Shown here piece after piece: positions 9,009 to 16,308 of a stretch of 64,000 nt of DNA. The number at the start of each line of letters is the position of its first letter. Positions within the stretch are counted from its first letter, which is position 1. Source of the DNA: Bog-473 sp963751335 (GTDB lineage: Bacteria; Actinomycetota; Acidimicrobiia; Acidimicrobiales; RAAP-2); the NCBI GenBank assembly GCA_963751335.1, contig CAVVUB010000009.1, forward strand, positions 1 to 64,000. The letters run 5' to 3'. A program made the translations under genes and the position numbers. The notes under the pieces were generated by a model, which was not told the origin of the DNA, ran no database searches, and saw only the letters and a program-made list of their open reading frames with translations.

Positions 9009-9890
9009 ATGAGCAAGATCGACGCAGATGTCAACGAGCACTACGTGTACCACGGAGGTGGATCCCTCTACGTCCTCGACTACGCCGGCGAGGAACCGGC
9101 GATCGTCCTGATGCACGGTTTTCCCGACGATCACCGCATCTACGACAAGCTGGCACCGCTTCTGTCCCCGAGGCGGGTCGTGACCTTCGACTGGCTCGGG
9201 TACGGGCGCTCCGATCGAACCGACAAGATCGGCTCGTCCTCAGACGACCACGGTTCCGAACTGAAGGCGGTGCTCGATGGTCTGGGCATCACCCGCGCCG
9301 TACTGGTTGGCCACGACGCGTCGGGTCCCGACGCCGTCGCGTTCGCCGTCGCGCACCCCGAGCGGGTAGCTCACCTGGTCCTACTCAACACCATGTTTGG
9401 GCACCAACCTTCGCTCAAGCTTCCCGAGATGATCCGGCTGCTTGCCGATCCGGCCTTCACCGCGCTTGCCGACGCCATGGTCAACGACGACGCCCAGCGC
9501 CTCTGGCTGCTCCAGCACACCGCCGCCCAGTGGCACATGGATGCCCTCGACCCCGAGGGCATCGCCGTGCAGTCGATCCTGCCGCAGTTCTTTGGCGACG
9601 CCGACCAGCCGGATGCCATCGTCGCCATCCGCGCCTGGACGGCCGAGCTGTTCGACGCTTTGGACAGGCAGGATGCTCTTAGCGAAAGCGGAGCGCTCCG
9701 ACGGCTCGAGGTCCCGGTTTCGATCATCTTTGGCGAGAAGGATCGCTACTTGACCCCGACTCTTGGGGCCGAGATCGCAGGGCTCTTTGGGGACCCGTCG
9801 CTTCATTTGGTTCAAGACGCCGCACACTGGCCACAGCACGACCAGCCTGAAGTCGTCGCCGAACTCGTCAAGCGATGCGAGGTCGCGTAG
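9009..9890 (+). CDS. Cytoplasmic alpha/beta hydrolase, haloalkane dehalogenase-like
   Basis: A 293-residue alpha/beta hydrolase without signal peptide. Visible motifs are oxyanion MHGFPDDHRIYD, VVTFDWLGYGRSD, nucleophile elbow VLVGHDASGP (Asp nucleophile), FGEKDRYL before the late acid position, and catalytic His in AAHWPQHDQPE. It is strongly similar in motif spelling to the exported hydrolase at 6173 (HGFPD-H, VVTFD-LG-GRS, HDAS). This suggests duplication followed by a change of location. ATG 9009 has an AAGGAG site 8 bases upstream. It lies 45 bp after the MFS gene and is probably co-transcribed. Substrate unknown. Confidence 0.9.
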   Translation: MSKIDADVNEHYVYHGGGSLYVLDYAGEEPAIVLMHGFPDDHRIYDKLAPLLSPRRVVTFDWLGYGRSDRTDKIGSSSDDHGSELKAVLDGLGITRAVLVGHDASGPDAVAFAVAHPERVAHLVLLNTMFGHQPSLKLPEMIRLLADPAFTALADAMVNDDAQRLWLLQHTAAQWHMDALDPEGIAVQSILPQFFGDADQPDAIVAIRAWTAELFDALDRQDALSESGALRRLEVPVSIIFGEKDRYLTPTLGAEIAGLFGDPSLHLVQDAAHWPQHDQPEVVAELVKRCEVA

Positions 9891-10002
9891 GCGACACGAG
9901 GGTCCCTTTTCAGAGAGGTCGGAGATCGGACGGCGTCCAGCGAAAAGCAGCGCACAACGCGTCACATCCGAGCAACGACACAGGGAAGAACGGAATAGAC
10001 AA

Positions 10003-10815
10003 ATGAAGGCAGCGCAGATGGACAGCCAGTACTCGACCGGCATGTCCCGACAGAACATCGAGCAGGCTCTCGTCGCGTCCGGCAAAGACCTCAGTGAGAT
10101 TCATGCAGAGGATCTGAGTGCGGTCGAGGACTTCCACACGCTGGGCCGAATCGCCACCAGCCAACTGGCCGAGCTGGCCGAAATCAAGAACCATGACGAA
10201 GTGCTCGATGCCGGCAGTGGCATCGGCGGCACAGCTCGCTTCCTCGCCAACAGGTACGGCTGTCGAGTCACCACCATTGACCTCACCGAGGAGTACTGCG
10301 AAACCTCTCGCTGGTTGAATCAACTCGTCGCACTGGATGATCGGATCTCTGTCCATCAAGGAGACGTGACGGACCTACCGTTCGATGCGGCCACCTTCGA
10401 CGTGGTGATCAGTCAACACGTGCAGATGAACGTGGCCGACAAGGCCGGCCTCTATGACGAGGCCCGCCGTGTGCTTCGACCGCGAGGGCGCCTCGCCATC
10501 TGGGACATCGTCGCTGGGACGCCAGGCGAGCTCAAGTTTCCGCTTCCGTGGGCCGATCGGCCTGAGCTGAGCTACCTCGTCTCCGCCGATCTCTTGCGAG
10601 ACACGATCGAATCTGCCGGCCTCTCGGTCACCCACTGGAGTGACATGACTGAAGACGCAGTGGCGGTCATGGAGATCTTCCTATCAACTCCTCCGGGCCC
10701 GCTCGGCTTGCACAACTTCGTGGACAACTTTTTGGCTAAAGCGAACAACCTCGTTGACGGGCTGTCGGTCGGTCGGCTCCGCGCCGTGCAAGCCGTCTTC
10801 GAGGCTCGAAGCTGA
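10003..10815 (+). CDS. Class I SAM-dependent methyltransferase
   Basis: About 270 residues. Motif I is EVLDAGSGIGGTARFLA, followed by acidic strand-2 motif VTTIDLTEEY, the QGDVTDLPF motif and post-motif HVQMNVADKAGLYDEARRVLRPRGRLAIWD. The pattern resembles the UbiE/sarcosine-dimethylglycine methyltransferase group, which methylates small N- or O-nucleophiles. The start at ATG 10003 is preceded by AGGGA, about 16 bases away, so the ribosome site is weak; ATG 10018 is possible. Last gene of the rightward hydrolase/MFS block, 112 bp after the hydrolase. Substrate cannot be told. Confidence 0.88.
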   Translation: MKAAQMDSQYSTGMSRQNIEQALVASGKDLSEIHAEDLSAVEDFHTLGRIATSQLAELAEIKNHDEVLDAGSGIGGTARFLANRYGCRVTTIDLTEEYCETSRWLNQLVALDDRISVHQGDVTDLPFDAATFDVVISQHVQMNVADKAGLYDEARRVLRPRGRLAIWDIVAGTPGELKFPLPWADRPELSYLVSADLLRDTIESAGLSVTHWSDMTEDAVAVMEIFLSTPPGPLGLHNFVDNFLAKANNLVDGLSVGRLRAVQAVFEARS

Positions 10816-11107
10816 AGTCCGCTAGCCTCGCGGTGCCTATCGAAGGGGAATCCTTCCAAAACGGGGACACCCGAAACGATCAGAGAAACGGAGTCAACCC
10901 GATGACAACGCACAACGTAGAGAGCTGTCGCATTTTCCTCCTGCTGGGTTGCCAGAATTAAATGCAGCGCCGAGGGTTGGCAGACGTTGGCCACATAGGA
11001 AGTGATTTGGAGGTCGGCGTGTACTTGCGCCCATGCTGGGAGTTGCGCTCGGCTCCAACGCTGCCGCAATCCCGGGTTCACTCACAGAGGGCGACGAATC
11101 CTGGCGG

Positions 11108-12784
11108 CTAGAAGCGCTCTCGGCGTACCGTGGCTCGCCTGCCTCGGATTTTGGTGTTGCGTAGCGAGTCGATCACCTCGTCAGCGGCGTCTTCCGGCAC
11201 GTCGACGAGGGAGAAGCGCCCAGAGATCTCGATCGAGCCGATGTTCCGCCCGCTGAGGCTTGTCTCGCCCGTGATTGCGCCGACCAGGTCCTGAGGCCGC
11301 AGCCCCGCCTCGCGCCCGAGGCTGACGTAGAGCCGAGTCGTACCGCGTCCACCTCCAGCGGCGCCGGCGCGCTTGCTTTTGCTGGCGCGGCGGCTGTTGC
11401 TCGCTTGCTCCTTGGGCGACACTGAGACGACCACATCGGGGATGTCCTCCCCATCGTCGGGACCCCCTATTGCGGCATGCGCCAGATTGACGGCCGCGAG
11501 CGCCACTTCCATCACGTCGAACTCCTCGGTAAGCGACTCGACGACCACCCGGAAGCCGTCCAGGTCGTCTCCGAGGAGGCTCTCGCGCAACGCGGCGCGG
11601 GTGAGGTCGAGACGTCGCTCACGAAGGTCCGCCACTGTGGGGATCTTCTCAACTGTGATCTTGTGTTTGGTCGCCCGCTCGATTGTCTTGAGCATCCGGT
11701 GCTCCCGAGGTTCTGCCAGCGTGATGGCCACGCCCTCTCGCCCGGCGCGACCTACCCGGCCAATCCGGTGGACGTAGGTGTCCACAGAGGAGGGCACGTC
11801 GTAGTTGATGACGTGGGACAGCTGTTCGATATCGAGGCCACGTGCGGCTACGTCGGTTGCGATGAGGAGGTCGGCGGTTCCTCCCCGTAGGCGCCCCATA
11901 ACCCGGTCCCGCTGCTCCTGGCTCATCCCGCCGTGCAGGGCCTCGGAGCGGTAGCCGCGGCCGTTGAGCGTCTCGGCGAGACCGTCGACGGCCTCGCGGG
12001 TTCGGCAGAACACGAGTGCCGCGGTCGGCGACTCGACATCGAGGATCCGCCCGAGGGCGGCCGCTTTGTGGGCGCGTTGGACGACATAGGCGGAGTGGCG
12101 TACCCGGGGCGACTCATCGCTGCTCTGTACCTCGTCGATGATGCGGATGCGGGCCGGGTCGCGGAGGTGCTTCCGCGCGATAGCGTCGATGCGGTTGGGG
12201 AGCGTGGCCGAAAAGAGCACCGTCTGGCGGCTCGGTGGCGTCTCGGCGAAGATCGCCTCAAGATCCTCGGCAAAGCCCATGTCCAGCATCTCGTCGGCTT
12301 CGTCGAGGACCATCACCTGCAGCGATGCGAGCCGCAGCGTGCGGCGCCGTAGGTGATCCAGAGCACGGCCGGGTGTGGCCACGATCACGTCAACGCCGGC
12401 CTCGAGAGACCGCAGCTGACGGCCGATGGGCTGGCCGCCGTAGATCGGGACGACTCGGACCCCGAGCTGGCGGCCGTAGTGGTGAAGGGCCTCGGAGACC
12501 TGCATGGCGAGCTCACGGGTTGGCACCAGGATCAATGCCATGGGCTCTCGGCCTCGCTCATGGGCGGGAAGCCGTTGCAGGATCGGGAGGGCGAACGCTG
12601 CCGTCTTTCCCGTTCCGGTGGCGGCTTGCCCGAGCATGTCGTGCCCTTGGAGCAGGACTGGGATGGCCGTCGCCTGAATCGGCGTCGGTTCCTCGTAGCC
12701 CAGTGTGGCGAGCGTGTCGAGCAGCTCGGGGCGCAGGCCCAGCTCGGCGAAGGTGATCGGATGTTCCGTGGTCGGCTCGGCCAC
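11108..12784 (-). CDS. DEAD-box ATP-dependent RNA helicase (CsdA/DeaD type)
   Basis: An RNA helicase of about 558 residues. Q motif ITFAELGLRPELLDTL; motif I AATGTGKTAAFALP; Ia PTRELAMQV; II VLDEADEML; III LFSATLP; V ATDVAARGLDIEQ; VI HRIGRVGRAG. The C-terminal 80 residues form a DbpA-like RNA-binding domain (RLYVSLGREAGLRPQDLVGAI), after a basic Ser/Arg/Lys linker. CsdA-type helicases remodel structured RNA during ribosome assembly and cold growth. GTG 12784 is preferred because AAGGA lies 6 bases upstream; GTG 12832 is in frame. It is a single-gene unit with about 600 bp of non-coding sequence upstream. Confidence 0.93.
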   Translation of the reverse strand: MAEPTTEHPITFAELGLRPELLDTLATLGYEEPTPIQATAIPVLLQGHDMLGQAATGTGKTAAFALPILQRLPAHERGREPMALILVPTRELAMQVSEALHHYGRQLGVRVVPIYGGQPIGRQLRSLEAGVDVIVATPGRALDHLRRRTLRLASLQVMVLDEADEMLDMGFAEDLEAIFAETPPSRQTVLFSATLPNRIDAIARKHLRDPARIRIIDEVQSSDESPRVRHSAYVVQRAHKAAALGRILDVESPTAALVFCRTREAVDGLAETLNGRGYRSEALHGGMSQEQRDRVMGRLRGGTADLLIATDVAARGLDIEQLSHVINYDVPSSVDTYVHRIGRVGRAGREGVAITLAEPREHRMLKTIERATKHKITVEKIPTVADLRERRLDLTRAALRESLLGDDLDGFRVVVESLTEEFDVMEVALAAVNLAHAAIGGPDDGEDIPDVVVSVSPKEQASNSRRASKSKRAGAAGGGRGTTRLYVSLGREAGLRPQDLVGAITGETSLSGRNIGSIEISGRFSLVDVPEDAADEVIDSLRNTKIRGRRATVRRERF

Positions 12785-13399
12785 CGCGGTCCTTGCTCTT
12801 AGCGGGGCGGTGCGGGATGCACCAATCGCCACCCCACTCTACGGCGCAGAGGACTGCGATGAGGACGGACGGTCCAGGTCACTGTCATGCTGCAATGGAA
12901 AGTACAGGCTTGGACGCGGGATGCTGGGCTGGCGTGCGTGCGGTGCCGACTGGAGAATCGCCGTGAGCGATGCACGCGTGTGAGGAAGCCTTTGGCTTGG
13001 ACATCCAGTCGGGCAGGTCAGAGTGTTCGGAGTGGTCCTCGTAACCTCTCAATCGATTGAGAAGACATGTGCGGGCGAGGCCGCATGGGAGAGCGCGGGA
13101 GTCGTGCGGAATGGGGGCATTGGTTCCAAGGAGGTGGAGCCGAAGTTGCTCCAGGCTTCTCGGGCGCCAGGGAGGTCGGGAGCGGCTCGTTCTGCCGGTC
13201 AGCGCGCGAGGACCGATTCTGAGTCGGCGCTTGCCGTCCCCCCCAATGGTCATTGCTCTCTCGGGAGCGCTGGATCGTCGAACCCGATCTTTGGATCGAC
13301 GACCGTGCGCAGTAGTAGCGTCCTACGTCGTTGCGCCGGACGTTCGAGGCGGACTCGCCGGGTGTTTCCATCGGAACAGGGCGCGGAGGGGGAGTCTGC
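12785..13399. other. Long intergenic region with one perfect palindrome
   Basis: About 600 bases between the divergent DEAD-box gene and the secreted repeat protein. No frame here has coding character that I trust. The only clear structure is the 16-bp palindrome at 13046-13061. The region must hold the promoters of both neighbours. Confidence 0.5.
13046..13061. promoter_or_regulatory. Perfect 16-bp palindrome, LacI-type operator candidate
   Basis: TCTCAATCGATTGAGA is fully self-complementary with a central CG, the symmetry used by LacI-family repressors. It sits about 270 bp upstream of the DEAD-box start and 340 bp upstream of the secreted protein start. No LacI-family gene is in the window, so the regulator is unknown. 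Confidence 0.4.
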
Positions 13400-14632
13400 A
13401 TGAGGAAGCAGTGGGCGGCGGGTTTGGTTCTCGTCAGCGCCATCATCATTGGTCCATTGTCAGGTGTCTGCCTGGGCGGCCTCACCGCCGGTGGTGCAGG
13501 CGCAAACGAGTGTCGCCGTGGACCTGAACAACACGGGCGGCGTCCAAACGCAGATCGAATCCCTGGTCCTCAATTCCGGCTCTTGGACCGTCACCTCCAA
13601 CCTGACCGCAATCGACTTCGGCTCCGGCGACTTCGTGCGTTGTCACCTTCAGGCTGGTGCGACGGACATCGACGGGGGCGCCACGGTCTTCCTGGCCGAC
13701 CGGGTAGCGGGCATCGTCAACGCCGGCACCATGGTGGCATCCAAGAAGGTCACGATTGGTCTGTTCTGCGACCACGACAAGAACGCGGCTACAGCGAATC
13801 AGTTCTACATAGACCCCGGTGCCACCATCACGGCGGTCGAGGGCGGGCCCATACAGGCACCTGGGATGACGGTCTCCAAGCCCAAGGTGGTCGAGGCGCG
13901 TACCACCGCCAACACCCCTTGGGCGAGAACTCTTACGGCGCGGTGACTTCGGTGACGTTGCCCAAGGGGAAGTGGGCATTGAAAGCCAACGGTTCGGCCG
14001 TCAACTTTGGTGACTTCGACTTCGCGGCCTGCACCATTGGCTCCACGGTCGCAAGTGTGTCGGAGAACTTTGTCAATGCGGGGAGCGATGCCACGGACGC
14101 CGCCGCGTCCGACATCGACCTCGAAGCCGAGGCATCCGTACCGGCCGGTGGGGCCAGCGTGACCCTTTATTGCGAGGCAGAGTTCACGAACAGCACGTAC
14201 ATTGACGCAGGCGCCACGCTCACGGCAACGAAGACGGCGGCAACGGTCGTCCAAGTCCCCGAGAACACTGCGATCTCCGACACCGGTGGCACGCCGACGA
14301 CCATGGTGACCCAGACCATGCCCGCCGGTGCGTGGCGGATCACCAGCTCGGTCGGATTCGGCTTCAGGAATCCCAACAACTCCTGGGGCGGAAGCCCGGA
14401 TTTCGTGCGGTGTCAGCTGCAGGCTGGCAAACACATCATCGGCAGCGGGCAGACGCAGCTGATCACCTCGCTGGCCAACATCCAGCAGATCGTGAACAGC
14501 GCCACCTACACGTCCTCCGGTTCGTGGACGCTCAAGGAAGTGTGCTCCCACGACGCGACCAACACCGATCCTGGCCACTGGACCGCCAACGTCGGGAATC
14601 TCGTCGCGATCAACCAGGGTGCCGTCGGCTGA
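13400..14632 (+). pseudogene. Secreted three-repeat beta-sandwich-like protein, two frameshifts
   Basis: ATG 13400 follows a GGAG site and opens a clear signal peptide (MRKQWAAGLVLVSAIIIGP). The frame slips near 13465 and slips back near 13918, the second in a CCCC run. Joined, the secreted product is about 410 residues with a cleavage site near AWA-AS. It contains three tandem repeats of 95-110 residues, starting near 13560, 13950 and 14310. Each has G-W-hydrophobic strands (SGSWTVTSNL, KGKWALKANG, AGAWRITSSV), a Cys after DF-x-C, an AG-rich turn, a second Cys in a V-LxC strand, and a closing D-GATLTA-like strand. Family not recognised; a secreted or surface role is inferred. Confidence 0.65.
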
Positions 14633-14742
14633 GATCGACCCGCGTCTAACGGGGCCAAAGAGGAGTCACAGACGCGTTGGGTCTCTTGGTGAAAACCGCT
14701 TGGCTGCGACTCCCGAGTTCCGGGTGGGTCCCCGACCGGCCT

Positions 14743-15123
14743 TTACTTGGCGATCTCCCAGATATAGCCGTTGGGATCGAGGAAACTGGCCGTTCGGATA
14801 CCCCAGGGCCGATTCATCGGGCCGTTGAGCAATTGAACTCCTCTCCCGATCAGCTCCCCACACATCGCGTCGACGTCGTCGACTGTGAGAGTGAACACCA
14901 CGCGCGATCCGGCTGTTCGCGGTGCAAAGGCCGCAGGTGATACCAGTTCGGGAACTGCAGACTCAACAAGCAGATTGAGAAGCGTGTCCCCGAACTTGAA
15001 GACGGCGGAATGCGGATCCTCGAAATATATGGGAAGGCCGAAGACCTCGCGGTAGAAGGTCTTGGCCGCGTCGAGATCTTCGACGAACAACGTAATGTTG
15101 GATATTTGTCGCCAATCAGTCAT
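14743..15123 (-). CDS. VOC-superfamily (glyoxalase/bleomycin-resistance fold) protein
   Basis: A 126-residue single VOC domain made of two beta-alpha-beta-beta-beta modules. The first has ITLFVEDLDAAKTFYREVFG, the second FTLTVDDVDAMCGELIGRGV ending in SFLDPNGYIWEIAK. VOC proteins are metal-dependent lyases, dioxygenases or drug-binding proteins. The terminal Glu in IWEI fits a metal ligand, and a His at the usual N-terminal metal position is absent (N-ITLF), so catalysis is uncertain. ATG 15123 has a GAGGTGA site 5 bases upstream. A palindrome-rich promoter lies just upstream. Confidence 0.85.
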   Translation of the reverse strand: MTDWRQISNITLFVEDLDAAKTFYREVFGLPIYFEDPHSAVFKFGDTLLNLLVESAVPELVSPAAFAPRTAGSRVVFTLTVDDVDAMCGELIGRGVQLLNGPMNRPWGIRTASFLDPNGYIWEIAK

Positions 15124-15135
15124 TGATCACCTCAT

Positions 15136-15160
15136 AGTAGCTACTTGATTTGTCGGACAA
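15136..15160. promoter_or_regulatory. Two adjacent palindromes upstream of VOC gene
   Basis: AGTAGCTACT (15136-15145) is a perfect 10-bp palindrome and TTGTCGGACAA (15150-15160) has perfect 5-bp arms around one base. Both lie 13-37 bp upstream of the VOC start codon, where an operator would overlap the promoter. No bound regulator can be named. Confidence 0.35.
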
Positions 15161-15420
15161 GAATGAGAGCCGTTTGCGTGGATGGTTCGATTCGTCGGCG
15201 AACGGGCTGCACTCACTTTCTGGTAGCCCTCGCACAACGACGGCCGGGAAGGATGTCGTTGTGCGTCCCAACATCAAAACCGCCCGGCTGGCATGGTGGC
15301 CGGAAGGTCGAAGTAGGTGGATAGCGCAAGGTCGGCGACAGAGAGATGCGGCTGAGTTGAGTCCGTGCGTCGCCGAGGTGCTTCTTCTCTGGCCAGAACT
15401 ACTCAACGCAGTGGCCAAAG

Positions 15421-16185
15421 TCACCGTATCGATGGACTGGTCTTCGGACTGATCTCTGGGACCGCGGAAGGCTCGGTCTCAACGATGCCGACGAAGGCAC
15501 TCATGTCTCTCACCGACTGGTCGAAGACGGCATCGGCATCTTCGACTATGTCGGCAAGGCGCCCGAAGACTTCGAAGTTGATCGCTCCGAAGACTTGCGT
15601 CCATGCCGCGAGCGATCGAATGATGGCGTCATCGGGCACACCGTGGAAGCCGCTCGCTTCCAGGCGCGCCGCCTCGGCGGCGGCGCTCTTTGAGAGCCTT
15701 GAAGACATCTGGGCCACGAAGGGCGTTCGAAGCTCTCCGGCTCCAGCGGCGTCCTGAATGATGGAAACAAGCGCCAATGCCACGCGACTCGCCGGAGGGT
15801 TGGTCTCCAAGGGAGCGTGATACCCGGGAACGGGCGATCCGTAGATCAGGGCGTACTCGTGCGGATGCGCCAGAGCCCAATCGCGTACCGCGTGACAACA
15901 GGCGCTCCATCGTCCGGCGAAATCGGCTCGCTCGCAGCGTTCGTCGGCTGACTCAACGGCGGAACCCATGGCTTCGTAAGCGTCGACGATCAAAGCCGTC
16001 AAGAGCTCGTCGCGGCTCTTGAAATAGCGGTAGATCCCCGACGACACCATGTCGAGGTGCCGAGCGATGGCACGGAGCGAGAGCGACGACGCGCCTTCTT
16101 GAGCCATCTGTCGGCGGGCCTCCTCCTTGATCTCCTGCATCAGCTCGGCACGTACTCGTGCTCGAAGTCCCCCGGTCGATGGCAT
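15421..16185 (-). CDS. TetR/AcrR-family repressor with WHG-type C-terminal domain
   Basis: About 254 residues. The N-terminal DNA-binding helix-turn-helix is MQEIKEEARRQMAQEGASS then SLRAIARHLDMVSSGIYRYF. The C-terminal ligand domain carries a WALAHPHEYALIYGSPVPGY segment, the TetR_C_33/WHG subfamily pattern. ATG 16185 (MPSTGG) is chosen over 16218 because it starts at the usual distance from the helix-turn-helix. It is divergent from the MMPL exporter and separated from it by 123 bp holding two copies of GAGCGGTGCTC. It probably represses the exporter and itself until a hydrophobic ligand binds. Confidence 0.9.
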   Translation of the reverse strand: MPSTGGLRARVRAELMQEIKEEARRQMAQEGASSLSLRAIARHLDMVSSGIYRYFKSRDELLTALIVDAYEAMGSAVESADERCERADFAGRWSACCHAVRDWALAHPHEYALIYGSPVPGYHAPLETNPPASRVALALVSIIQDAAGAGELRTPFVAQMSSRLSKSAAAEAARLEASGFHGVPDDAIIRSLAAWTQVFGAINFEVFGRLADIVEDADAVFDQSVRDMSAFVGIVETEPSAVPEISPKTSPSIR

Positions 16186-16226
16186 GCCGAAAGTATGCCA
16201 CGTTGGCGAGCGATGCACTCGAATGT

Positions 16227-16292
16227 GAGCGGTGCTCTTGACTTGCCGGGTCGAAAAGCGGATACTACTGCTCTGTATTCGGAGCGGTGCTC
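16227..16292 (+). promoter_or_regulatory. MMPL promoter with two TetR-type operator copies
   Basis: GAGCGGTGCTC occurs at 16227-16237 and again at 16282-16292; each copy has GAGC/GCTC arms around GGT. The outer flanks (GTGAGC left, GCTCAC right) make the pair an extended inverted repeat. Between them are TTGACT (16238) and GATACT (16261) separated by 17 bp, a good sigma-70 type promoter for the exporter. One operator abuts the -35 and the other lies downstream of the -10, a classic repression layout. Binding by the adjacent TetR is inference. Confidence 0.65.
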
Positions 16293-16308
16293 ACATTTTG
16301 GAGGCCCG

